Of a DNA stretch of 8,025 bases, positions 1-6,669 are shown piece after piece. The stretch lies in the NCBI GenBank assembly GCA_947478655.1, contig CANJWU010000044.1:1-8025 (forward strand), read 5' to 3'. Made by a program: the position numbers and the translations under genes. The DNA is from Sphingobacteriales bacterium (GTDB lineage: Bacteria; Bacteroidota; Bacteroidia; Sphingobacteriales; Sphingobacteriaceae). Each line of letters begins with the position of its first letter. The stretch's first letter is position 1. Under the pieces are notes generated by a model. It made no database searches. It saw nothing but the letters and a program-made list of their open reading frames with translations, and was not told the DNA's origin.

Positions 1-1046
1 GTAGCTCCTATTAAAAACGAAATAAATAGCAATACATAAGCAAGCATACTTTTTTTTACAAAAGCAAGTGGGATGTTTTTTAAAACAAAAACTAAGGATA
101 AAAAATAAATTGGTAAAAAATAGCGATGTCCAACTAAGCCATCTGCAAATAGTGTATTGGCGGCAAATACTAAAATAAATACCGCAATGGGGATGATCCA
201 TTTTAAATTAGATTGATTTGCCAATTTAAATAATAGGAATAATGCTAGCAACCAAACAGTGATGCGACCAAAATCTAGCAGTCTCCAAATAAAAAGTATT
301 GCATTTTTTAGCATTTGAGCTAAGGACACTTGTTGAAATGAACTTGCCCAGGGAGAATCTGAATGAAAGCCAATCCAACCGGTATGTTGATAATGTAGCC
401 ATAACCAGGTGGCCGCTATGACTACCGAAGGCAAAAAGACTAAAGTAATGGTAAAAAAATAATGGAGATTAAATTTTCTTTGCGCTAAAATATCATTCAA
501 AATAATGGCGCAAAAACTTGCAAATAAAACCATCATTCCCCTTAAAGAAATTAACCCTAAAGGAATTAAAACAAGCGCAAGCGTTTTATATTTTTTATTT
601 AAATATAAATTAATACCCGTAATAAAAATGGACATTAAAACAATGTCGGGCGAAACTAAAGTGGCTTGTGCCAATAAAGTTGGTTCTAGGAATACCAACA
701 AAGAACTAAACAAAAGGGCATAACCATTTAACCAACGACTCAATAACTGGGGAACTTGGTAGGCAATGAGGAGTAAAAATGGCAACATAGCTACATGCGA
801 AACCAATAATGATTTACCGAACAGCAACCAAGCAAAAGCAATATATATACCAAACAGCGGCGGATGTCCGCTATCTAAATAATTAGGAAGGTATATGGTT
901 TGGAAATGGTTTGCTAAAAAAAAATGCGGGTGTCGTGATGCAAATTGCACCATATCTCCAAAAAATATATTGGATCGACAAAAAAAGGTTAGCAGAACAT
1001 ATAGTAATGCTAAAACATAAAAAACATTATTTTTAGATAATGTCAT
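1..1046 (-). CDS. GT-C fold membrane glycosyltransferase (PMT_2/ArnT-like), 3' end beyond window
   Basis: An open frame runs on the minus strand from ATG 1046-1044 to the left edge, giving 348 complete codons without a stop. The product is strongly hydrophobic, with many predicted membrane spans (about 7-24, 64-77, 80-103, 110-127, 155-185, 196-215, 262-275, 283-299 and 309-323). After the first span comes a short loop with Gly30-Asp31. The motif GHPPLF (60-65) follows, at the head of the next hydrophobic stretch, then Asp134 and a GHRYFLP stretch (306-312). This layout is typical of GT-C enzymes of the PMT_2/ArnT class, which move a sugar from a polyprenyl-phosphate carrier to an acceptor outside the inner membrane; the loop Asp is usually the catalytic base. 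The start lies one base after the stop of the upstream gene (TAAGATG), so the pair is probably co-transcribed and translationally coupled. Donor and acceptor cannot be inferred. Family call fairly sure, substrate unknown. Confidence 0.75.
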   Translation of the reverse strand, partial: MTLSKNNVFYVLALLYVLLTFFCRSNIFFGDMVQFASRHPHFFLANHFQTIYLPNYLDSGHPPLFGIYIAFAWLLFGKSLLVSHVAMLPFLLLIAYQVPQLLSRWLNGYALLFSSLLVFLEPTLLAQATLVSPDIVLMSIFITGINLYLNKKYKTLALVLIPLGLISLRGMMVLFASFCAIILNDILAQRKFNLHYFFTITLVFLPSVVIAATWLWLHYQHTGWIGFHSDSPWASSFQQVSLAQMLKNAILFIWRLLDFGRITVWLLALFLLFKLANQSNLKWIIPIAVFILVFAANTLFADGLVGHRYFLPIYFLSLVFVLKNIPLAFVKKSMLAYVLLFISFLIGA

Positions 1047-1047
1047 C

Positions 1048-1485
1048 TTAACTAGAATGATCTGAAACAATAACCCATTTACCTTTTACTTTTTTAAATA
1101 GCAATGTAAAATACCCTTTTAATTCGTCTTTTGTTCGAGTAAGTTTCCATGAACCACTAACATACGCAAAGTTTTTATGCAATAATGTTATTTTTAAATT
1201 GGCAAAATCTAAATAGCCCATTGCATTTAAATCAGGATATGATTTCTTATAATTTGCTAAGGTATTATCCCAACCATATTTTGGTCCATTCTTTCCAATA
1301 AAAACCAAAGAATCGGAATGCCAATAACCCTCCATATAAGTTTTTAAATCACCCTGATTCCACGCAATTCTCTGATCTTCTAAAACCTTCCTAATAGATT
1401 GGCGAGCATCTTGGGCCTGAAGCGAATTAAAACTAAACAACAAAACAAAGCTCAAGAAAAAAGTAAAAGATTTAACATTACGCAT
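1048..1485 (-). CDS. Secreted NTF2-like protein (DUF4440/SnoaL-like)
   Basis: The product is 145 residues from ATG 1485. Residues 1-24 form a signal peptide: Lys5 near the start, a hydrophobic core FFLSFVLLFSF, then SLQAQ, with likely cleavage around residue 24. The mature part reads as one NTF2-like domain: an N-terminal helix (28-52, with AWNQGDLKTYMEGYW at 41-55), then SDSLVFIGKNG, GWDNTLANYKKSYP, and strands ending in GKWVIVSDHSS. That tail and the AWNxGD motif are hallmarks of DUF4440 proteins in Bacteroidota. Such folds serve as small enzymes or ligand-binding pockets; no specific function can be assigned. An in-frame ATG at 1518 would add 11 residues before the signal peptide. I prefer 1485 because the signal peptide then starts at once and the leader from the predicted promoter is more usual. 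It lies one base upstream of the glycosyltransferase gene and is divergent from the phosphoesterase gene. Confidence 0.85.
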   Translation of the reverse strand: MRNVKSFTFFLSFVLLFSFNSLQAQDARQSIRKVLEDQRIAWNQGDLKTYMEGYWHSDSLVFIGKNGPKYGWDNTLANYKKSYPDLNAMGYLDFANLKITLLHKNFAYVSGSWKLTRTKDELKGYFTLLFKKVKGKWVIVSDHSS

Positions 1486-1490
1486 GGCAA

Positions 1491-1508
1491 TACAATTGAT
1501 ATATTGTA
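1491..1508. repeat. Short inverted repeat TACAAT-N6-ATTGTA before the NTF2-like gene
   Basis: There is a perfect 6-base inverted repeat with a 6-base spacer, lying 5 bases upstream of the preferred ATG at 1485 on the minus strand. It could be a weak leader hairpin or a dyad binding site. In such AT-rich DNA a repeat this short can easily arise by chance. Confidence 0.2.
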
Positions 1509-1538
1509 AATTTAGCATTCCAAATACTTAAAGCAAAA

Positions 1539-1546
1539 CAAAAGTA
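1539..1546 (-). promoter_or_regulatory. Bacteroidota-type -7 promoter box TACTTTTG for the NTF2-like/glycosyltransferase unit
   Basis: The minus strand reads TACTTTTG, an exact match to the TAnnTTTG -7 consensus of the Bacteroidota primary sigma factor. It lies 53 bases before ATG 1485 and 20 bases before the alternative ATG 1518. I see no convincing -33 TTG box at the usual distance upstream. No equally good box is visible on the plus strand for the divergent phosphoesterase gene. Confidence 0.5.
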
Positions 1547-1563
1547 TTATTTCGTTAAAATAA

Positions 1564-2829
1564 ATGGAGAATAGAATTTTTGGCTTACTGATTGTCTCTG
1601 TTTTTTTAATAGGTGTAGACCTTTACGTTTTACAGGCAATCAAAACAACCTTACCCAAATTTCGCACAAAACGCAATAACAATATTCAAATAGTTTATTG
1701 GCTACTAGTTGTGCTTACATTAGCTGGTGTTTTTATAGGAATTTATTTTTCGATTAATAGAGGATTAAGAACATTTTTATTTGTTTGGTTTTTCATTCAT
1801 TATTTTAGCAAGTTATTTATTGTTCCCTTTTTATTAATAGATGATATTAAAAGACTTACAACCTGGATTTTTAACAAAAGAAATAAAGAAATAATCATCG
1901 CGCCAAACAATGCGCAAACCGCAGCAAGTAATACCATACCGAGGTCAGAATTTTTAAGTAAAGCTGGTATTTTAATGGCCGGCTTACCCTTTGTGGGATT
2001 GAACTTCGGGATTTTATCTAATAATGTATATGATTATAAAATCAAAAGAAAAAAAATATTCATTGACAATTTGCCTCTTGCATTTGATGGCATAACCATT
2101 GGCCAAATTTCAGATATACATGCCGGAAGTTTTGATAATAAAATAGCCGTACAAGGTGGCGTTGATTTGTTAAATGCCGAAAAATGTGATGTCATTTTCT
2201 TTACTGGAGATTTAGTCAACGATCAAACAAAAGAGATGTCGGACTATATGAATGTATTCGATAAAGTAAAAGCACCAATGGGTGTTTATTCCATATTTGG
2301 AAACCATGATTATGGAGATTATAAAAAATGGCCAAGTGAATTAGCGAAAAAACAAAACTTAAAAGATTTAGTAAAAGTACATGAACGCTTGGGTTGGAAT
2401 TTATTAAGAAACGAACATAGACACCTTAACATTGGATCAGAATCTATTGCACTCATTGGTATAGAAAACTGGAGCTCCTCTAGTAGATTCCCCAAAAAAG
2501 GCAGGTTAGATCTTGCTAGCAAAGGACTCCAAGCAAACGAAATTCAATTATTACTATCTCACGACCCTAGCCATTGGCGCGCGCAGGTAATTAAAGATTA
2601 TCCGAATATTGATATGATGTTTGCAGGACATACACATGGAATGCAACTGGGCTTTGAATTTGGAGATTATCAATGGAGCCCTTCACAATATATTTATCCC
2701 GAATGGTCTGGATTGTACCAACAAGCACATCAAAAATTATATGTAAATGTTGGATATGGATTTTTGGGTTATCCAGGCAGAATAGGCATTTTACCAGAGA
2801 TTACCATTTTTGAATTAAAAAGAGCCTAG
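1564..2829 (+). CDS. Membrane-anchored calcineurin-like metallophosphoesterase (YkuE/YaeI-like)
   Basis: This is a 421-residue protein with an N-terminal membrane part and a C-terminal cytosol- or membrane-facing phosphoesterase domain. Hydrophobic spans lie at about 5-22, 43-62, 70-92 and 133-151. The five metal-binding blocks of the family are all present: SDIHAG (Asp184, His186), TGDLVND (Gly215-Asp216), GNHDY (246-250), SHDPSHW (His333) and GHTHG (355-359). The two-metal site therefore looks intact and the enzyme is probably active. Relatives include YkuE and YaeI, and the family also contains the lipid A enzyme LpxG of Chlamydia, so a lipid-linked phosphoester or pyrophosphate is a plausible substrate; this is inference. 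There is no Shine-Dalgarno sequence before ATG 1564, as is usual in this phylum. It is the first gene of a three-gene unit: its TAG is only two bases before the next start. No clear promoter box is visible upstream. Confidence 0.9.
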   Translation: MENRIFGLLIVSVFLIGVDLYVLQAIKTTLPKFRTKRNNNIQIVYWLLVVLTLAGVFIGIYFSINRGLRTFLFVWFFIHYFSKLFIVPFLLIDDIKRLTTWIFNKRNKEIIIAPNNAQTAASNTIPRSEFLSKAGILMAGLPFVGLNFGILSNNVYDYKIKRKKIFIDNLPLAFDGITIGQISDIHAGSFDNKIAVQGGVDLLNAEKCDVIFFTGDLVNDQTKEMSDYMNVFDKVKAPMGVYSIFGNHDYGDYKKWPSELAKKQNLKDLVKVHERLGWNLLRNEHRHLNIGSESIALIGIENWSSSSRFPKKGRLDLASKGLQANEIQLLLSHDPSHWRAQVIKDYPNIDMMFAGHTHGMQLGFEFGDYQWSPSQYIYPEWSGLYQQAHQKLYVNVGYGFLGYPGRIGILPEITIFELKRA

Positions 2830-2831
2830 CA

Positions 2832-3656
2832 ATGACGAGCGAAAGCCTCTTAAATCATTTAAAAAAGTATAAAATAATAATTGCCATTGCAGCACTAGCA
2901 CAAACTTGCTTAAGCTACCTGCTTTTCCATATTCCAATTAATCCCTACCTATTATTGTTTGTAACCATTGCAACCCCATTGAGCTATAACTTGGCCGAAA
3001 GCTTTTCGTATTCTTTAAACAAAGAAAAACTTTCTTTATTTACTATTGAAAAATTATTCTTTGCTTTCACATTTATATTCTTAATATACCTTGCATCACA
3101 TTTGAGTAAAAATATAATTTGTCAATTTGCCATTGCAGCTATGATTGCTGTTGGATATAATTTGCCTCTTAAAACCAATAAAAACAATACATTCAGGCTT
3201 AGGCAAATAAAAGGTTTAAAGGTTTTTTTAATTGCATTTTGCTGGACATTTGTCACCGTATATATTCCAATTAATTTTTATTTCGTAAATAAAATTAGCT
3301 TAGCCATAGTATTAATCAATCACTTTTTATTTGTTGCTGTATTGAGTTTATTATTTGATATAAAAGATCTTCAAAAGGATAAAGCAAATTCCTTACACTC
3401 CATTCCTATTTTAATTGGAGAAAGGAGAGCCTATCAAATGATCCGATTCGTATTCGCATTCCTGTTCATGAGCACTTGCTTGCTATATGCTAATTTTGGA
3501 AAGTCAACTACCGCGGCTTTATTATTGCACATGCTCTTTAGCTATTTTGTGATTTTTAAATTTAAAAGTAGGCATCAAAATTTCTATTATACTGTTTTAA
3601 TTGATGGCTTATTAATTAGTCAAGCTTTAGTTGTTTGGATTGCGAAAAATCTTTAA
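2832..3656 (+). CDS. UbiA-like membrane prenyltransferase homologue with degenerate first Asp motif
   Basis: The product is a 274-residue integral membrane protein with about eight or nine hydrophobic spans, the usual size for the UbiA superfamily. The second Asp-rich motif is intact: Asp176, Asp179 and Asp183 in DIKDLQKDKA, followed by the typical SIPILIGERRA (190-200). A central loop, RLRQIKGLKVFL (122-133), then WTFVTVYIP, also fits the family. The first motif, normally an N/D-x-x-D type sequence after the second span, appears to be SYNLAES (51-57): Asn53 remains but no Asp is present. UbiA enzymes move a prenyl chain from prenyl diphosphate to an acceptor, with both motifs holding Mg-diphosphate, so this one may be inactive, altered in substrate, or a binding protein. 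It starts two bases after the phosphoesterase stop, so the two are almost certainly co-transcribed. Family call rests on motif 2 and topology; activity is unproven. Confidence 0.75.
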   Translation: MTSESLLNHLKKYKIIIAIAALAQTCLSYLLFHIPINPYLLLFVTIATPLSYNLAESFSYSLNKEKLSLFTIEKLFFAFTFIFLIYLASHLSKNIICQFAIAAMIAVGYNLPLKTNKNNTFRLRQIKGLKVFLIAFCWTFVTVYIPINFYFVNKISLAIVLINHFLFVAVLSLLFDIKDLQKDKANSLHSIPILIGERRAYQMIRFVFAFLFMSTCLLYANFGKSTTAALLLHMLFSYFVIFKFKSRHQNFYYTVLIDGLLISQALVVWIAKNL

Positions 3657-3671
3657 TATTGTAAAACAAAT

Positions 3672-4166
3672 ATGAAAACAAAATCGATTATTTACAGCGC
3701 CTGCATTCTTTACAGTATAAGTATGTTGAATGCCTGCAAACCTGAAAGAAAAGACTCTATTAAAAGTTTAAAATGGATGCTTGGCAAATGGGAAAGCCAA
3801 TCTGCAGATGGTGTGTTAATCGAAGAGTGGATAAAGTCAGACGACTCTACTTACATAGGGCATACAACGAATATTTCGAATGAAGGAGATACCACATTTG
3901 CAGAAATAGCAAATATTAAAGAAAGAGCTGGTACCATTACCTTTGAAGTGGCCATTAACGAAATTGATACGGCTGAATTTATAATGACACAAAATGATAC
4001 TAGTAGCGTATTTGAAAATGAAGAGAACGACTATCCAAAAATGATCGTTTATCGAAAAAAGGGGAAAGATTCTTTATATGCAAAAATAGCTGGAGAAGTA
4101 GATGGCAGTAATTCTAAAGAAGAGTTTACCTATTCCAAAATCAAAAAGAAAAATAATATTTTCTAA
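3672..4166 (+). CDS. Small lipoprotein, DUF6265-like beta-barrel
   Basis: This is a 164-residue protein. It opens with a lipoprotein signal: Lys2 and Lys4, a hydrophobic stretch, then SMLNAC with Cys22 as the likely lipidated residue. Asn at -2 is slightly unusual, but Ala at -1 is good. The mature part has LKWMLGKWES (33-42), EEW (51-53), YIGHT (61-65), GDTTFAEIA (72-80), FENEENDYPKMIVYR (114-128) and DSLYAKIAGEVDG. This order of motifs resembles the DUF6265 family, which looks like a small lipocalin-type barrel; its biochemical role is not known to me. It lies 15 bases after the UbiA-like gene on the same strand, so it is probably the last gene of that unit. The stop codon sits one base from the stop of the convergent response regulator. 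A KKKNN-rich tail ends the protein. Lipoprotein status is likely, function unknown. Confidence 0.8.
   Translation: MKTKSIIYSACILYSISMLNACKPERKDSIKSLKWMLGKWESQSADGVLIEEWIKSDDSTYIGHTTNISNEGDTTFAEIANIKERAGTITFEVAINEIDTAEFIMTQNDTSSVFENEENDYPKMIVYRKKGKDSLYAKIAGEVDGSNSKEEFTYSKIKKKNNIF
4147..4164. repeat. AT-rich inverted repeat AGAAAA-N6-TTTTCT at convergent gene ends
   Basis: A perfect 6-base inverted repeat with a 6-base spacer spans the last codons of the lipoprotein gene, just before the convergent stop codons. It is the only dyad I noticed at this junction. With a single GC pair per stem and no distinct U-tract it would be a very poor intrinsic terminator, so I list it only as a symmetric sequence. 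Confidence 0.2.
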
Positions 4167-4167
4167 T

Positions 4168-4860
4168 TTATTCTACCACAAATTTATAGCCTAGCCCCCT
4201 AACCGTCTGAACAAACAAAGGCATTTCGGGATTAACCTCAATTTTTTTACGCAAGCGCACAATGTGCATATCTAATGTTCTTGTGTTCACATCAGAATTA
4301 TAACCCCAAACAACCAACATCAATTCTTCTCTGTTAATTACTTTGTTTCTATTCTTTAAGAAATACAGCAATATCCTGTTTTCAAGAATAGTTAATTCTA
4401 CTTTTTTCCCATCTCTCATTAATAAATGCGTATTAGGATGATGTTCCATATTAGCAAATTTAATCAGGTCTGTTTTTTCAGCATTGACAATATATTTCAC
4501 CTTATTATTTAATAAGGCTATTAAAACTTCCATGTTAAATGGCTTGGTGATATAATCCGAAACACCAAAATGATATGCATCTATTTTATCGACATCTTGC
4601 GCCTTTGCACTGACCATAATGATAATGCCCGCATAATCGTGTTGTCTTAAAGCGGTACAAATTTCCATACCAGATTTACCAGGAAGCATCCAATCTAACA
4701 AAACAATATGTGGTTGCTCTTCTAGTATTAGTGCTTGCGCAGCATTTCCTTCAGCTGCTTCAATTACTTGAAAGCCTTCTTGAATTAATCTTTGCGCTAT
4801 TAATAGACGCATATTTTCATCATCTTCGATGACCGCTATTTTAACTTGATTTATTTCCAT
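4168..4860 (-). CDS. OmpR/PhoB-type response regulator
   Basis: The product is 230 residues, the normal length for this family. The receiver domain (about 5-120) has the acidic pocket Asp13-Asp14, the phosphoacceptor Asp56 in LLDWMLPG, the switch Ser84 in MVSAK and the conserved Lys106 in TKPF, so it should be phosphorylatable. The C-terminal winged-helix DNA-binding domain (about 132-228) ends in the family signature VQTVRGLGYKF (218-228), with the recognition helix near NTRTLDMHIVRLRKKI (192-207). It is the downstream partner of the kinase gene, with a 30-base gap, and is presumably phosphorylated by it. That gap holds an exact TAnnTTTG box on the coding strand ending only 10 bases before the ATG, so the regulator may also be made independently from a nearly leaderless mRNA. 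Its targets are unknown; the divergent TPR gene and the convergent lipoprotein unit are obvious neighbours to test. It is too generic to give a gene symbol. Confidence 0.95.
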   Translation of the reverse strand: MEINQVKIAVIEDDENMRLLIAQRLIQEGFQVIEAAEGNAAQALILEEQPHIVLLDWMLPGKSGMEICTALRQHDYAGIIIMVSAKAQDVDKIDAYHFGVSDYITKPFNMEVLIALLNNKVKYIVNAEKTDLIKFANMEHHPNTHLLMRDGKKVELTILENRILLYFLKNRNKVINREELMLVVWGYNSDVNTRTLDMHIVRLRKKIEVNPEMPLFVQTVRGLGYKFVVE

Positions 4861-4870
4861 AATTGTAATA

Positions 4871-4878
4871 CAAAAGTA
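4871..4878 (-). promoter_or_regulatory. Bacteroidota-type -7 promoter box TACTTTTG just before the response regulator
   Basis: The minus strand reads TACTTTTG in the gap between the kinase and regulator genes, an exact TAnnTTTG match. Only 10 bases separate it from the ATG, so a transcript starting at the usual distance would have a leader of a few bases. A matching -33 TTG at the normal spacing is not evident; the nearest TTG is about 26 bases upstream of the box. Confidence 0.45.
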
Positions 4879-4890
4879 AAATATAAATGA

Positions 4891-6582
4891 TTAGCTTTTT
4901 GTAACAAGCTCATTATAATTGATAGGTAAGGATACTATAAACTCCGAACCCAAACCAGATTCGCTCTTCACTTCAATATCTCCATCCAAAAAGTTGGCCA
5001 CTTCTTTACAAAATGCCAAACCTATCCCAACACTGCCATTTTGATTGAACTGATTTTCGATACGATAGAATTTTTTGAAAACATTTCTTTGTTCGCTTTT
5101 TTCAATACCAATCCCTTTATCTATAAACCTAAAAACAAAATGCTGCTTTCTTTTTTCTACAATGATATTTAAATAGCGTTGTTGTGGATGCGAGTATTTA
5201 TAAGCGTTGTCAAATAAGTTCTGAAATAAACTGATGAGTAAAACTTTGTCTGAGTAAATTACTTTTATATTGTTTAACTCAAATAAAACCTGAAAATCTG
5301 GATATTTGAGCTGATAGGATTCTTTGAACTCCTGCAGTAATTGCTCCAAATCAATTGCTTGAATATTCACTTTTAAAGAACGGTTCTCTAATTGAGTTAG
5401 CGAGAGCAGCTTGTTCATCAAATCGTTCAACTTGTCTGCTTCTTCATCTAAAATTCTAACATATAAATCTTTTTCCTTTGTGGTTAATTCGGATTTAGAT
5501 TGCATATTGTTTGCCGCAATTTTAATGACACTTACCGGCGTTTTAAATTCATGTGTTAAATTATTTAAAAAATCATATTGTAACTTAAATAGTTTTGAAT
5601 TGATACTTAAGTTTCGATAAATTAATATGGCAATTACTAACATGATGATATAAAATGCCGAAATGCCAATAGCTATTGGAGCAAACAACATGCTCACCCG
5701 TTTAGTAAAAAAGGATTTGGAAGAAATAAAATATAGCTGATAACCAGAAAAGGCACCTGACAAAGCGATACTCGTAGTTAAATAATGTTTGTCATTTAGG
5801 AGCGAATCGTAAGTAACGGGCTTTACATAAATATGCTCATATAAACTTGGACTGTTATTAATAATGGGTAATCGCTCTGGATCGATATCAAAACTCAACA
5901 TATCTTGATCGAAAGAAACAGCGATTGGCACATCTAGCTTGCTAATGGTTTGATAAATCTTAATATCTGCGGCAGAAGGTACATTGATAAAAGAAATTTG
6001 TTTGTCATTAAAAGTATAAAATGATTTAAATATTTGATCAGTGCTAATCGGTATCGTAGAATCATAATTACTAATAAATTCGGCATACTTTAAAACACAT
6101 TTAGTAAAGTTGTTTGCATCTTTTCCGCTAAATGTGCCAAATTTATTTTTGCTAAATAAGCATTTAGCAAATGCAGGATTGGCATGGTCTATTCGATACA
6201 CTGCATTTACACCTATCGCTAATTTCTCTTGTTTGAAGCCATCTTCAATAGGCATGTTGCCAACATTAATATCATAAAATGTGATCGATTTAATAAAAGA
6301 ATCTGTCTTGAAAAAATTTGCAGAAAGTTTTAAAATAGACGATTCATTCAAAAATCCATGGTGAATAGAAATTTTGGGGATTTGATTAAAAACCAAATGA
6401 TTATAAGGCTTGAGCGTTTCTTCTAAAACTTCTACCTTATTGGTTGCAAATTGTGACTCTACTACTTTTTTGGTAAAATTATAACCAAAAAAAAGTGCTA
6501 TCAAAAAAGTAATAGTAAGCACTACCATAAAAACTGGAATCAATGCAAAGTTTCTTTTATAGGCGTTATTACTTTGGGGCAT
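4891..6582 (-). CDS. Membrane sensor histidine kinase with large periplasmic domain, no HAMP
   Basis: This is a 563-residue kinase. The first membrane span is at about 13-33 and the second at about 299-322, leaving a periplasmic sensor of about 265 residues that I do not recognise; it contains two cysteines (141 and 162) that could form a disulfide. There is no HAMP domain: only about 20 residues separate the second span from the H-box NNLTHEFKTP (340-349), where His344 is the phosphorylation site. The ATPase part has the N-box NLFDNAYKYS (455-464), G1 DKGIGI (488-493), F-box FKKFYR (502-507) and G2 GSVGIGLAF (516-524), so catalysis should be intact. HAMP-less kinases with this H-box are common in Bacteroidota (RprX-like). 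The regulator gene follows 30 bases downstream as the cognate partner. The gene is divergent from the secreted TPR gene across 87 bases. The signal sensed cannot be told from the sequence. Confidence 0.95.
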   Translation of the reverse strand: MPQSNNAYKRNFALIPVFMVVLTITFLIALFFGYNFTKKVVESQFATNKVEVLEETLKPYNHLVFNQIPKISIHHGFLNESSILKLSANFFKTDSFIKSITFYDINVGNMPIEDGFKQEKLAIGVNAVYRIDHANPAFAKCLFSKNKFGTFSGKDANNFTKCVLKYAEFISNYDSTIPISTDQIFKSFYTFNDKQISFINVPSAADIKIYQTISKLDVPIAVSFDQDMLSFDIDPERLPIINNSPSLYEHIYVKPVTYDSLLNDKHYLTTSIALSGAFSGYQLYFISSKSFFTKRVSMLFAPIAIGISAFYIIMLVIAILIYRNLSINSKLFKLQYDFLNNLTHEFKTPVSVIKIAANNMQSKSELTTKEKDLYVRILDEEADKLNDLMNKLLSLTQLENRSLKVNIQAIDLEQLLQEFKESYQLKYPDFQVLFELNNIKVIYSDKVLLISLFQNLFDNAYKYSHPQQRYLNIIVEKRKQHFVFRFIDKGIGIEKSEQRNVFKKFYRIENQFNQNGSVGIGLAFCKEVANFLDGDIEVKSESGLGSEFIVSLPINYNELVTKS

Positions 6583-6608
6583 CTTTTATTTAAAGCTTAA
6601 GGGTAAAT

Positions 6609-6616
6609 AAAACATA
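6609..6616 (-). promoter_or_regulatory. Possible -7 box TATGTTTT for the kinase-regulator unit
   Basis: The minus strand reads TATGTTTT, which fits TAnnTTTG except at the last base, 26 bases before the kinase ATG. No clear -33 box is visible. In such AT-rich DNA near-matches are frequent, so this is weak support. Confidence 0.2.
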
Positions 6617-6645
6617 AAACTATCATTAGATATTGATAAATCTAT

Positions 6646-6653
6646 TACATTTT
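6646..6653 (+). promoter_or_regulatory. Possible -7 box TACATTTT for the TPR gene
   Basis: The plus strand reads TACATTTT, one base off the TAnnTTTG consensus, 16 bases before the ATG of the TPR gene. There is no convincing -33 TTG at the normal distance. The 87-base gap (6583-6669) must hold the promoters for both divergent genes, so a site here is expected, but this exact one is uncertain. Confidence 0.25.
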
Positions 6654-6669
6654 TCATAAATTAGCCATC

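Noticed and set aside
505..723. Open frame of 72 codons on the plus strand
   Set aside because: It lies entirely antisense to the glycosyltransferase frame, which has a coherent membrane-protein sequence with family motifs; the plus-strand product has no recognisable feature.
2034..2522. Two short open frames (61 and 67 codons) on the minus strand
   Set aside because: Both are antisense to the catalytic blocks of the phosphoesterase gene and show no motif or start signal of their own.
5411..5620. Open frame of 69 codons on the plus strand
   Set aside because: It is antisense to the H-box and second membrane-span region of the histidine kinase; a chance frame.
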